Assembly: GCF_014651375.1 (NCBI RefSeq)
Contig: NZ_BMWT01000004.1
Location: 310,001 to 374,000, forward strand
Reading direction: 5' to 3'
From: Tateyamaria omphalii
GTDB lineage: Bacteria > Pseudomonadota > Alphaproteobacteria > Rhodobacterales > Rhodobacteraceae
Length of the DNA stretch: 64,000 nt
Positions 47,334 through 55,988 of the stretch are shown here, piece by piece. The notes under the pieces were generated by a model that saw only the letters and a program-made list of their open reading frames with translations, was not told the DNA's origin and searched no databases. Position 1 is the stretch's first letter; each line of letters starts with the position of its first letter. The translations under genes and the position numbers were made by a program.

Positions 47334-48352
47334 AGGGTCGCCAGATATGTTTGGACCATCTGAACGGCCGCGAGGCAGCAGCACTGCTTGTGGACGGACA
47401 TCTGGATGATCTGCTGATCGACTCCGATGCTCCGCGCCCAGGCACCGTTTACCGTGCGGTCACGGACAGACCTGTTAAAGGGCAGGGGGGGCTTTTCCTG
47501 AAGACCCCGGATGGCGCGGCGTACCTGCGCGGTGTCAAAGGGATCGGGCAAGGCGAAACACTTTTGGTGCAGGTCACTGGTTACGCCGAGCCGGGCAAGG
47601 CCATCCCGGTCAGTCACAAGATTCTGTTCAAAAGCCGCTATGCTATCGTCACCCCAGATGCTCCCGGTCTCAACCTGTCCCGCAGCATTCGGGATGATGA
47701 TGTTCGCGATGAGTTGATGGCGCTTGCGCATGAGGGGATGGATGGAAGCCAGATGGGTCTGATCCTCAGGTCCGCGGCTGCTGGCGCAGATGCGGATGCC
47801 GTGTCGGATGACATTGTCGCAATGCGTGATCTGGCGGAAACGGTGATGGAGGATCAGGGGTCGGGTCCCGAGGCTCTGACCGAAGGCGATGGCCCCCATG
47901 TCCTGGCATGGCGGGACTGGACCGATACAGGAGAGGTTGTGACGGAGCCGGGGTGTTTCGAAGAGCATGGTGTTCTTGATTTGCTGGACAGTGCGAGTGG
48001 GGCACGGGTGAGTTTGGGCGCAGATGCCAGCATGTTTGTCGAAGCGACACGGGCGCTGGTCGCCGTGGATGTGAATACCGGCGCTGATGGCTCCTTTGCT
48101 GCGGGGTTGAAGGCGAATTTGACCTGTGCGCGCATGTTGCCGTCTGCCCTGCGTGTGCGCGGTTTGGGGGGGCAGATCACAATCGATCTTGCGCCCATGC
48201 CGAAAAAGGAACGCAAGACGTTTGAAGCGGCGTTGCGTGCAGCCTTGCGCAAAGATGACGTAGATACCGTGATGGCCGGATGGACCCCGCTTGGCCATTT
48301 CGAATTGCAACGTAAACGCGCGCGCTTGCCACTGGCCGAGGTGCTGTCGTGA
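47330..48352 (+). CDS. Ribonuclease E/G family protein
   Basis: A 340-residue protein with the central RNase E/G catalytic region: GAHSRE-like [25 protein letters not shown], with the two Asp/Asn magnesium ligands in AVDVNTG, then [17 protein letters not shown]. It is much shorter than RNase E and lacks the C-terminal scaffold. The position between maf and yacG is a conserved neighbourhood in Rhodobacterales. ATG 47330 overlaps the maf stop. Confidence 0.85.
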   Translation: MKGRQICLDHLNGREAAALLVDGHLDDLLIDSDAPRPGTVYRAVTDRPVKGQGGLFLKTPDGAAYLRGVKGIGQGETLLVQVTGYAEPGKAIPVSHKILFKSRYAIVTPDAPGLNLSRSIRDDDVRDELMALAHEGMDGSQMGLILRSAAAGADADAVSDDIVAMRDLAETVMEDQGSGPEALTEGDGPHVLAWRDWTDTGEVVTEPGCFEEHGVLDLLDSASGARVSLGADASMFVEATRALVAVDVNTGADGSFAAGLKANLTCARMLPSALRVRGLGGQITIDLAPMPKKERKTFEAALRAALRKDDVDTVMAGWTPLGHFELQRKRARLPLAEVLS

Positions 48353-48519
48353 CGTGCCCGATCTGCAGTGAAGACACGGTGCAAAAGTATCGCCCTTTCT
48401 GTTCGCGCCGCTGCGCTGACATCGACTTGGCGCGATGGATGAACGGTGCTTATTCTGTTCCTTCTCAGCGTGAAGAAGAGGGCGATGTCACGGATGACGA
48501 TGGTCCTTTGCCACACTAA
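48349..48519 (+). CDS. yacG: YacG-family zinc protein (DNA gyrase inhibitor)
   Basis: A 56-residue protein starting at a GTG (48349) whose bases overlap the TGA of the RNase gene. The start MTCPICSED and PFCSRRCADIDLARWMNGAYSVP give the C-x2-C and C-x3-C zinc pairs and the LxxW-x-x-G-x-Y motif of YacG, which in E. coli binds gyrase B. The acidic C-terminus (REEEGDVTDDDG) is typical. It is too short for many gene callers. Confidence 0.92.
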   Translation: MTCPICSEDTVQKYRPFCSRRCADIDLARWMNGAYSVPSQREEEGDVTDDDGPLPH

Positions 48520-48600
48520 GCATTTGGTGTGATTTTGCTATGGACAGTGCCTGACGATACGCTTATCACGCGCCCACCCGAAGCGTCAGGCTTCACCCGT

Positions 48601-48675
48601 GCCCGGGTAGCTCAGGGGTAGAGCAGTGGATTGAAAATCCTCGTGTCGGTGGTTCGATTCCGCCCCCGGGCACCA
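48601..48675 (+). tRNA. tRNA-Phe (GAA)
   Basis: The acceptor stem GCCCGGG pairs with CCCGGGC, D arm GCTC/GAGC, anticodon arm GTGGA-TTGAAAA-TCCTC with anticodon GAA, T arm GGTGG-TTCGATT-CCGCC, and the 3' CCA is encoded. Total 75 bases. It marks the edge of the accessory island that follows. Confidence 0.97.
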
Positions 48676-48888
48676 TTTAGAATAATGCGGGAACAATAGC
48701 TTGCTGGATTTCCGCGCTGCAGAATAAATCGCTTGAAATCCCAAAATACCCTATCGCAGTGTTGGTACAGTCGGAAAATGCTCTGTTACTTAAAATGAGG
48801 TTCGAGCCTTAACCGCCACGTATGCGCTGGAAAGGCGAGATTTGCCAACGCCGCGAAGATGCGCACTTCGACCTACTCGAATGGTCCA
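48676..48888. other. No gene recognised
   Basis: About 210 bases after tRNA-Phe with no supported gene; base composition is lower in GC than the block before. It is probably degraded insertion debris leading into the IS1182-like fragment. Confidence 0.5.
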
Positions 48889-49035
48889 TCACCGGAACCA
48901 CATCTGTTCGAGATCAATCTGCTCAATAGAGAGAGCGGTCACATGGACGAGATTGCCCCCATAGATCCAATCCTTAAGCTTGTCTGGAAAAAGCGCCGCC
49001 TGGCCCCGCTCTACACTCTCAATGTATCCAGACAT
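48889..49035 (-). pseudogene. N-terminal fragment of an IS1182-like transposase
   Basis: Minus strand, ATG at 49035: MSGYIESVERGQAALFPDKL, then a DWI-type segment, ends at a stop at 48889 after 48 residues. The start (GYIE-x-x-x-RGQ-x-x-LFP) is the standard beginning of IS1182-family transposases, normally about 450 residues. The rest has been deleted or replaced. Confidence 0.8.
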
Positions 49036-49191
49036 GCACGCTCCAGTCTTTGATCAAAAAGTGTAAGTTATTCGGAGTGTTCACATAGCTCAGCCCGAAG
49101 CGGGCATCGATCTTACCTGATCAACCTTGAGGTTCGGATTGGCTTCGAAGCACGGAAGCCAGAATGGCTTGGGCCGCACAGCCACACGTAC

Positions 49192-49512
49192 CTACACTTC
49201 CGAAGGTCGATGCCCTTCTGCATCAAACGCGCCAACCCACCAGCGCAGTCGCCACGGCACTATCTTTACTTCAGCTCGAATTCCGGCTTTTGCATATGGG
49301 TCTTCGGCTTCAAAGCGACGCGCTTCATCCAAGTCATCCGTGTCGAGAAGAGAAGCGCCACCAACGATGTGGGTTCCGGTGTCGTCAAGCAGGGCGCCGG
49401 ACCCAAGCAGCCTTTTACCAAACGAGGCAAGATAGTCGCGATGGGCTTGTCTCACCGCTTCGCGTTCAGTTTCCTTGTTTGGGTGATCGTACGCAGTGAT
49501 CAAGAACGGCAT
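49192..49512 (-). CDS. YciI-family protein
   Basis: A 106-residue YCII-domain protein from ATG 49512 (MPFLITAYDHPNKE), with GGAGAG upstream. REAVRQAHRDYLASFG has the conserved His-x-Asp type pair, and LLDTDDLDEARRFEAEDPYAKAG is the other typical part. YciI proteins are small dimeric enzymes or accessory domains without a firmly known reaction. It sits alone between two transposase relics, with no partner gene. Confidence 0.85.
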   Translation of the reverse strand: MPFLITAYDHPNKETEREAVRQAHRDYLASFGKRLLGSGALLDDTGTHIVGGASLLDTDDLDEARRFEAEDPYAKAGIRAEVKIVPWRLRWWVGAFDAEGHRPSEV

Positions 49513-49656
49513 CCATTGCTCTCCATTGTGTTTGTCGCACACTAGGACAGACAGGCGAGGGGACCAAGAGAGGCCCAGACCTGATTTCATATGACACTTG
49601 GGAACGGTTAGAGCGTTAGCAGAAGTCGACACGGATCTGTTACTTTTTCCGCCGCC

Positions 49657-50331
49657 TCAAGTGGTCGTTTGGGACACTTCCTGTTCGAAAGCTACCGGGT
49701 TTTTCATTCCAGTGCTGAGTGCCGACGCTGTGGATTCTTGAAGCCATCGATGTACTGGAAGAGGGCCAGCTCGGCCTCCCGCGTTTGCCATGATCGTTGC
49801 TAGATCAGCTCTGCTTTGATCGCTTTGAAGAACATCTCAGCGGCGGAATTGTCACTGTACTTTCCCTTGCTCGACACCGGCAACTGAAACTCGTGCCGGT
49901 GCAGCAGCTTTTGGTAGTCGTGTGCAGTATTGCGACCCGCGGTCTGTATGATGAATGCTGCCTCTGGGCGGTTACTCGAGCGCCACGGCCGTCTGCAATG
50001 CCTCGAACGCTAAGTCGCGTTTCATACGATTGCCGACGGCCCAGGCGATCACACGGCGTGAATATAGATCGGGGATAACCTCAAGGTAAAGCCAACCGTC
50101 TCAGGTTCACACACAGCTGATGTCGCCGGCCCATTTCTGATTTGGCTGATCTGCATGGAAGTCCCGGTTCAACAGGTTGGATGCGGTGTTGAAGGCGTGG
50201 TTGCTGTAGGTTGTCATTTTATCCTTTCTCGACCTTTCAACCCGTATGCCGTTCTCACGCATTCACCGGCCGCTGCGGCGGTGGCCAATGTTCAAACCTA
50301 GCTGTTTCAACTTTTTGTTATGAGCATGGAT
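49657..50331 (-). pseudogene. IS3-family transposase (OrfB) relic, frameshifted
   Basis: Reading the minus strand gives an IS3-type integrase in pieces: RMRENG-like MRENGIRVERSRKDKMTTYS, NQKWAGDISCV followed by in-frame stops, DGWLYLEVIPDLYSRRVIAW, then HHTDRGSQYC (the DDE Asp), a frameshift, NSAAEMFFKAIKAELI and the end NPQRRHSALE and GMKNPVAFEQ. At least four stops and one frameshift mean it is inactive. It lies on the left side of the biosynthetic cluster. Confidence 0.92.
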
Positions 50332-50545
50332 TTGGACATTCTGCGGGCCATCAAATCTGATTCCTCGTCTGTTTTGGTGAAAATCACCTTGTGTTTTGTG
50401 AGCGGCAATCGGCGGAATTTTGACTGCTGCTAAATTGATACTACCAAGGGTTGCCGAATCTCGTTATGGTGGTGTCTGCTGAAACTGCCACCGTTGCGCA
50501 AATCGGAAGCGATTTACGTAACTCTGACAGCCGATTGGAAGCTAA
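50332..50545. promoter_or_regulatory. Leader of the biosynthetic cluster, with candidate operator
   Basis: The 214 bases between the IS3 relic and the first cluster gene should hold its promoter. A palindrome GGTGA-AAA-TCACC lies at 50376-50388. GGAAG precedes the first ATG by five bases. The regulator is not identified; none is encoded inside the cluster. No terminator or other RNA structure is obvious. Confidence 0.4.
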
Positions 50546-51925
50546 ATGAAGGTAATTGACTGTACCCTTCGTGAGGGTAACCAAAGCCCAAATGTAATTT
50601 GGGGAAATAGAGAGAGTTACCATATATCGCAGGGTTTGGTGGATTATGGTGTAGACTGTATCGAAGTTGGACATCCTTACGCGTCCAAATTGGACAGAGA
50701 AAATGTGGGGATTGTAACAGCGGCAAATCCGAATATGTCAATTTTGGCACACGCCAGGGCTGTGGAAAGTGACATTACGGCGGTCAAGGAAAGTGGTGCA
50801 AACTGGGTTGGTATCTTTATGGCTACCAATAAAATTGCGCGCAGTTTCAAGTTCAGAAACAAGTCAACTGACGATATTCTTGATCAGATTGAGGCATCAA
50901 TTCGCTACGCGAAGCTGCTGCAGTTACAGGTGCGTTTTACCCTCGAAGACACGTCGCGCACAGATCTTGATCTTCAGATCAAAGCTTACGAGCGCGCGCT
51001 GCGCGCGGGTGCAGATCGAATCTGTTACTCGGATACTGTTGGAATCTTACAGCCTTATCAAGCCGCTAGCGCTCTGGCAAAGTTAAGAAACTTTTTTCCG
51101 ACCTCATCGATCGAAGTTCATTTTCACAATGACCGTGGCCTTGCGTTGGCCAACGCGCTCGCCGTCGAAAATTATGCAGACTGGGTTTCAACGTCGGTGA
51201 ACGGCATCGGTGAACGCTGCGGGATAACAGACACCATTGCCTATATGTCCAACCTTTCGTTCAATGAACGTGGAACCGTTTCGAGCGAAGAGATCGCGAA
51301 GTCGCGTAGTTTAAGTCAAATTGTCCACGCGTTTGGGCGGAATTCTGTGATAGATCGGGCCCCAATTGTAGGTGAGTTTGCGTTCACACACTGCTCTAAA
51401 CTTCATCGATCTGCTTATAAAAAGAGTAATAGGGCGTATTGTTGGCTTCCGGATTTCGAAGGTCAGGCGGGTCATGAGAATGTACCACTCGACCTTGGCG
51501 AGCTTGTAAAAACCGATGTTGAGATTGAACCGGGTATTGAAAATCATCTTACAACTGATAGCTATTACAGCATTGGGCAGACTTGCACTGTCACGCAAAT
51601 AAAGCCTAGCGCCAACGATATGCACCCGTTCTCAGATCTGAAGTCGCTTAATTGTGACAGCCTTTTTCTATTATTCGGATGTGAAGATGGAAAGAGTGGA
51701 TTGAATGCCGCGGTCTTCCTGAATGGAGAGAGATTCGAGTTGCAAAGCCCGGCTAGCTTGTTTGTCCCTTCTGGCGTCGAATACTGTTTCGAGAGCTTTA
51801 GCGGGGCAGGGCTGGTGATCAACCATGTTTTGAACGCCAAGAAGACGCGAAGTCTGATGAATTTGAGAAAGCCGCACATTGATTTCGACACCCAACCGCT
51901 GTCGGCACTAGTGGAACAGGGCTAG
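50546..51925 (+). CDS. Homocitrate/isopropylmalate-synthase-family enzyme with cupin-like C-terminal domain
   Basis: A 459-residue DRE-TIM metallolyase. The N-terminal barrel (1 to about 330) holds DCTLREG with the Arg/Glu pair, EVGHPYAS, and HFHND with His192 and His194 as metal ligands, plus NGIGERCG. These enzymes condense acetyl-CoA or another acyl-CoA with a 2-oxo acid to make an alkylmalate or homocitrate-type product. The usual C-terminal regulatory domain is absent; instead residues about 370-445 (NAAVFLNGERFELQSPASLF, VPSGVEYCFESFSG) look like a cupin barrel. The gene is lower in GC than the surroundings. It is the first gene of a ten-gene cluster; asnB-like follows 4 bp later. Confidence 0.85.
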   Translation: MKVIDCTLREGNQSPNVIWGNRESYHISQGLVDYGVDCIEVGHPYASKLDRENVGIVTAANPNMSILAHARAVESDITAVKESGANWVGIFMATNKIARSFKFRNKSTDDILDQIEASIRYAKLLQLQVRFTLEDTSRTDLDLQIKAYERALRAGADRICYSDTVGILQPYQAASALAKLRNFFPTSSIEVHFHNDRGLALANALAVENYADWVSTSVNGIGERCGITDTIAYMSNLSFNERGTVSSEEIAKSRSLSQIVHAFGRNSVIDRAPIVGEFAFTHCSKLHRSAYKKSNRAYCWLPDFEGQAGHENVPLDLGELVKTDVEIEPGIENHLTTDSYYSIGQTCTVTQIKPSANDMHPFSDLKSLNCDSLFLLFGCEDGKSGLNAAVFLNGERFELQSPASLFVPSGVEYCFESFSGAGLVINHVLNAKKTRSLMNLRKPHIDFDTQPLSALVEQG

Positions 51926-51929
51926 GGCA

Positions 51930-53618
51930 ATGTGCAGCATATACGGTATCTACGGCGCTCAAGATGCGTCGCTCGTGGAGGTCATGCAGCATGACACCAT
52001 TGGCCGCGGGCCTGACAGCCAGGGTGTATTTCGAGGGCAAAATGTCTCTATCGGGATGAACCGGCTGCATCTTTGGGGCTCTACCCAATCCGAAGTCCCT
52101 TTTCGAACCGGTGAAGGTGTTTCGGGTTACAACGGTGAAATTTACGGCAAGTTGACCGGTGAATTTGAATTCGACGTCAATACGGATGGTGGTGTTGGGG
52201 AGCTGGAGTATCTTGGCGGACTGCAACCAGACGAGTGCGCCGAGGGGATGTTCGCTGTTGTTTCTTTTGATCCTGAAGATCAGTCCATTGAGCTGCAGCG
52301 TGATCGTTTTGGGATCAAGCCGCTCTTTGTGAATGCCTCGGATGACGCTCTGGTTTTTTGTAGCTGTATCCGTTCGTTCTTCAGGACCCCTGGAACGGGG
52401 CAGATTGATCTGAATATCGATGCATTGTTCGATGTATTTACGTACGGCTACAGTCTGCGGGATCAGACCGCGTTCGAACACATCACCGAGGTCGCGCCGG
52501 GAGAAGTGCGGAAAGTTAGTCAGGTTGGCACATCGTCGCGGATGAGTTTGACGCCGCAGGTGGAAGTCGGGAACCTGCATGACGATTTGCGCAGTGCAAT
52601 CCGACGGTCGGTTGAAAGCTGCTGTCTTGGAGAGTACAAGATTGGCTTGGCTGTGAGTGGTGGTGTGGATTCCACAATCATCGCCCATGAGCTGAACCAA
52701 TTGGGTGTCACGAATGTCAGTACCTTCAGTGTCGTCCTAAGTGAGACGGAAGACGGCATACAGGATCTATCGCAGCTTCAACTACAAGGCGGTGATGCCT
52801 GGAAAGGCTGGGATCATCATTATGTCGAGATCACCAAGGACGCTTTCGTCGCTCACACCCTGTCGTCAATAAAGAGCTTTGCCTATCCGACAGATATGCA
52901 CAGTCTGCCACTATACTCGGCCTTGGCCAAGTTGGTGGCGGATGCCGGTTTGCGGGTCTTGTTGACCGGTGAAGGTGCGGACGAGTTGTTCTATGGCTAC
53001 GAGAAATATGGTAAATACCAAGGCCCAACGCACATCAGTGACTATTATCTGGACGGTTTGAAAGGCGCTTATATTCGCCGCATTTTCCCCGACGGGACTG
53101 TGAATGCGGGGCTGCAGCGGGGTGCTGGCTTTGCGACTGATGACTTTTGGGGCGGCATCAGAAGTATAGAAATCGCTGGCCGGTTGAGAAAACTTCTGTT
53201 GCGCACTGATGTCATCCTGATGGATCAGAGTATTGAGGGCCGCGTGCCATTCTTGCATGCTGGTATCCCTGATATCGCGATGACCTTGAACCATGCACAG
53301 CTCGCTGCTCATCCCGGTAAACGGATACTGCGCGAAATCTATGCGCCAGAGATTCCCAGTTTGTCGGACACAAGGAAAAAAAGGTTCAAGGCACCCGAAC
53401 GGCTCTTTGGCGATGTCTTTGATGATCCCCAGATCAAAGAGCGTGTGTTCCGACCTGTGCACATACCGTGGCTGAACCTGAGCGATGATCTGATCAACGA
53501 AATTTACACGGCCTATTCCGCTGGTGACACATCAGTTCAAAGCGATCTGTCCGAGCTCCTATTCCTCATTCTAACAACCAAGGAAGCGGTGAGAGAAGCA
53601 AATGAAGCAATTCAATAA
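51930..53618 (+). CDS. Glutamine-dependent asparagine-synthetase-like amidotransferase
   Basis: A 562-residue class B asparagine synthetase homologue. Cys2 (MCSIYGIYG) is the glutaminase nucleophile, with GRGPDSQG in place of HRGPD, GYNGEIYG and RDRFGIKPLF. The synthetase domain has the PPi loop VSGGVDS at about residue 243, LTGEGADELFYGY, and SIEGRVPFL. With both halves intact it should use glutamine ammonia to amidate an adenylated carboxylate. Relatives include beta-lactam synthetases, but those lost Cys2, so amidation is the more likely reaction. It is translationally linked to the next gene, which overlaps by 17 bases. Confidence 0.87.
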   Translation: MCSIYGIYGAQDASLVEVMQHDTIGRGPDSQGVFRGQNVSIGMNRLHLWGSTQSEVPFRTGEGVSGYNGEIYGKLTGEFEFDVNTDGGVGELEYLGGLQPDECAEGMFAVVSFDPEDQSIELQRDRFGIKPLFVNASDDALVFCSCIRSFFRTPGTGQIDLNIDALFDVFTYGYSLRDQTAFEHITEVAPGEVRKVSQVGTSSRMSLTPQVEVGNLHDDLRSAIRRSVESCCLGEYKIGLAVSGGVDSTIIAHELNQLGVTNVSTFSVVLSETEDGIQDLSQLQLQGGDAWKGWDHHYVEITKDAFVAHTLSSIKSFAYPTDMHSLPLYSALAKLVADAGLRVLLTGEGADELFYGYEKYGKYQGPTHISDYYLDGLKGAYIRRIFPDGTVNAGLQRGAGFATDDFWGGIRSIEIAGRLRKLLLRTDVILMDQSIEGRVPFLHAGIPDIAMTLNHAQLAAHPGKRILREIYAPEIPSLSDTRKKRFKAPERLFGDVFDDPQIKERVFRPVHIPWLNLSDDLINEIYTAYSAGDTSVQSDLSELLFLILTTKEAVREANEAIQ

Positions 53619-54363
53619 GGTCGCGGAACTTTATGCCAATGTCCGCCCTACCTACCCGCGTCAGGTCTATGTTGAAATTCTTGAACGCAATGGAAACGTC
53701 CGCTTCCAACAGGCTGTGGACATTGGCAGTGGTGCCGGGCATTCGACGGTTGGGCTCGAGTTGATCTCGAACCAAATTACGGGCGTCGAACCTGGCGATC
53801 AGTTGCGGCTTGAAGCCATCAACAAATTTACGGACTACCAGTTCATCAGCGGAAGCGGTGAGAACACGACGCTTCCGGACGACTATGCGGATCTGATCAC
53901 AGTTGCGACTGCGTTTTATTGGATGGACCGCCAGAAAACGATCCATGAGATATCGCGGATCGTGAAGCCGAAAGGCATCTTGGCGTTGTACCGATATTTG
54001 TTTCCCAAGATCATGTCCGACGCGAACGCTGTTTTGGTTCAGCATTGTGAGAAGTACTGGGACAAGTACCGCGATCCGCGTCTGGTGTGTGAAGATGATT
54101 CTGACAAACTACTGGCCGCTTCTGGTTTGTTTTCGGATATTGAGCGCTTTCCTGTCGAAAACATCTGGAACCTATCTGTTGACCGCTTTGTCGGATTCCT
54201 GCGCTCGACGTCATATGTGTCGAAATACCTGGAAGAAATCGGTGATGGCGCCGAAAACTATCTTCACGAATTGTCCGTGGCGCTGGCGGACGCGAACGGC
54301 GCAGACATGTTGGATGTGAATTTCGACATACACATGATTTTAGCCAAAAGTTCAAAGGGATAA
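53602..54363 (+). CDS. SAM-dependent methyltransferase, trans-aconitate methyltransferase-like
   Basis: A 253-residue class I methyltransferase. The N-terminus FNKVAELYANVRPTYPRQVY is typical of the Tam/TMT1 branch; AVDIGSGAGHSTVGL is the SAM loop and GVEPGDQLR holds the acidic ribose ligand; ATAFYWMDRQKTIHEISRI is the substrate-side motif. Tam enzymes O-methylate tricarboxylates such as trans-aconitate. With a Claisen synthase at the head of the cluster and a PrpF isomerase at the end, methylation of one carboxylate of a citrate/aconitate-type intermediate is the natural hypothesis. The substrate is not proven. Confidence 0.82.
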   Translation: MKQFNKVAELYANVRPTYPRQVYVEILERNGNVRFQQAVDIGSGAGHSTVGLELISNQITGVEPGDQLRLEAINKFTDYQFISGSGENTTLPDDYADLITVATAFYWMDRQKTIHEISRIVKPKGILALYRYLFPKIMSDANAVLVQHCEKYWDKYRDPRLVCEDDSDKLLAASGLFSDIERFPVENIWNLSVDRFVGFLRSTSYVSKYLEEIGDGAENYLHELSVALADANGADMLDVNFDIHMILAKSSKG

Positions 54364-54364
54364 G

Positions 54365-54973
54365 GTGGTGTTGGTGGCGCCTGTTTTTCTGCTGCATGGC
54401 TTTGGAAGTACGGCCGACGACATGGCACGAGCGGTGTCGCCGCATTTCAAACGCTCGGATGCCTGTGTGTATATGGATGCGCCTCAGAGATGTCCGCTTG
54501 TCGAAGGCAAGAGGCAATGGTTTTCAATTTCCCGCAGAAGAGACTATCTGTCCCAGGCTGTGAAGTCGGCTGCAACAGCTGTTGCCGTAAAGATTGAGCG
54601 ACAATCCAATGCCGGTGTGCCCGTATGCCTTGTTGGGCATTCGCAAGGTGGAATGATCGCATCGTATCTTTGCCTGACACGGCCCAGTCTCGTCAAAACT
54701 GCGATCTGTATTTCGTCAGAAATGCCCTTCCTGTCCGAACTTGCAACAGGTCAGCCGCTGCCCCGGGCGCAGCTTGCGTTTCTGCATGGACGCGACGACC
54801 CATTCATTTGCGCGGAGCAGCTTGCGGGTCAGGTCGCGGCAGCGCGAGAGCGGAACATTCAGATCACCCTGAACGTCTTTGAGCGTGGTCGGCATGACAT
54901 CGAGGATCGGTATGTGCAGTGCGCAGCCGCAATCCTTTCAAATCAAGGGAGCCATCAACATGAAAGAGCTTAG
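54365..54973 (+). CDS. Alpha/beta hydrolase, carboxylesterase/phospholipase family
   Basis: About 202 residues. The nucleophile elbow GHSQGG, oxyanion FLLHGFGS, and Asp and His in HGRDDPF and GRHDIED give a complete Ser-Asp-His triad of the small AbhydrolaseII/carboxylesterase group. Several GTG codons (54365, 54368, 54374) could start it; AAGGGA before them fits 54365 or 54368. It overlaps the dioxygenase gene by 14 bases. A methyl-ester or thioester cleavage step in the pathway is plausible. Confidence 0.8.
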   Translation: MVLVAPVFLLHGFGSTADDMARAVSPHFKRSDACVYMDAPQRCPLVEGKRQWFSISRRRDYLSQAVKSAATAVAVKIERQSNAGVPVCLVGHSQGGMIASYLCLTRPSLVKTAICISSEMPFLSELATGQPLPRAQLAFLHGRDDPFICAEQLAGQVAAARERNIQITLNVFERGRHDIEDRYVQCAAAILSNQGSHQHERA

Positions 54974-55934
54974 CTTTACGGAACCCTATGTAAACGAACC
55001 TGTTTGCTGGAAGGGCGACAACCTGTCCCTTCAACGATCACGTTTTGTACTGCCGCAGGAATTGGAAGAAGCCCTGAAGAAAGTCCTGCAAGACGAACAG
55101 TTTGCTGCGGATGGCCCAGTGTCCGATTTTGCTGATGTTGTTCACAACCAACTCGATTGGGAATCGGGATTTTGCATTGTCGACGGACTGGAGAAATTCT
55201 GTGTTGACCTTGATGAGTACGTTCGGGTCACGGAGTGTCTGGGCGAAATGCTGGGTACGCTGGTTCAGCAAAATCTGGCTGGTGATAAGATCGTGTTGGT
55301 CCGTGATGACGGCCATACCACGGAAAACCCCAACAACCGGGGTCACAAAAGCAGCGACGGATTGGGCTTTCACAATGACCGGTGTGATATCATCGGTCTG
55401 GCATGCTATGCTCAGTCAGATATCGGCGGGGAAAGTACACTCGTTTCCGCCAAGTATGTGCACGACATCATCGGGGCTGCACGCCCTGATTTGTTGGCCC
55501 AGTTATACGGCGTATTCCCCAATCACCGGCGAGGAGAGGAACGCGAAGGCGAGGACCCGTGGTGCAGTCTGCCTGTGTTTGCGAGCGTGAACGGTGAATT
55601 TGTGTGCCGTTTCGTCAAACGCTTCATCATAGACAGCCAAACGTTGCCGGATGCCCCACGCCTGACCGCAAAACAGATAGAAGCCCTGGATTTCATGGAG
55701 CAGGTTATTGAGGATCCCGACAACCACTTCCGGTTCAAATTGCGGGAAGGTCAGGTTCTTATCCTCAACAACCATGTCTTGTTGCACGGCCGGTCGCATT
55801 TCAAAGACAAGGCCGACAAGAAACGAACACTTGTTCGAGTCTGGTTGGCAAACAAGCAAAGTCGGCCGCTACCAGAAGCGTTTATCCCTTTGTATCGCAA
55901 CGTGTCCGCCGGAGCCGTGCGGGGCGGTATCTGA
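54960..55934 (+). CDS. TauD/clavaminate-synthase-like 2-oxoglutarate dioxygenase
   Basis: About 324 residues. The iron site is His138-x-Asp140 (GFHNDRCD) with His276 in LNNHVLLHGRSHF, and Arg289 or Arg293 in KKRTLVRVWL should bind 2-oxoglutarate. The HGR-x-x-F context is closer to clavaminate synthase-type and TfdA/TauD enzymes of secondary metabolism than to plain taurine dioxygenase. Start ATG 54960 has AAGGGAG eight bases before it. In this cluster it probably hydroxylates, desaturates or cyclises the assembled product. Confidence 0.87.
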   Translation: MKELSFTEPYVNEPVCWKGDNLSLQRSRFVLPQELEEALKKVLQDEQFAADGPVSDFADVVHNQLDWESGFCIVDGLEKFCVDLDEYVRVTECLGEMLGTLVQQNLAGDKIVLVRDDGHTTENPNNRGHKSSDGLGFHNDRCDIIGLACYAQSDIGGESTLVSAKYVHDIIGAARPDLLAQLYGVFPNHRRGEEREGEDPWCSLPVFASVNGEFVCRFVKRFIIDSQTLPDAPRLTAKQIEALDFMEQVIEDPDNHFRFKLREGQVLILNNHVLLHGRSHFKDKADKKRTLVRVWLANKQSRPLPEAFIPLYRNVSAGAVRGGI

Positions 55935-55988
55935 CGCAAAGCCAGTAGCACTTGATGACTTTGGACAAGGCAAATTAAGGGACCGGGT

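Noticed and set aside
48859..49053. A 64-codon plus-strand open frame after tRNA-Phe
   Set aside because: It lies opposite the IS1182-like transposase fragment, whose reading is far more convincing, and it matches no family.
51930..53618. Asparagine-synthetase-like gene as a lasso-peptide cyclase or beta-lactam synthetase
   Set aside because: There is no lasso precursor or protease gene, and the glutaminase Cys2 is intact, unlike beta-lactam synthetases. The possibility is not fully excluded.
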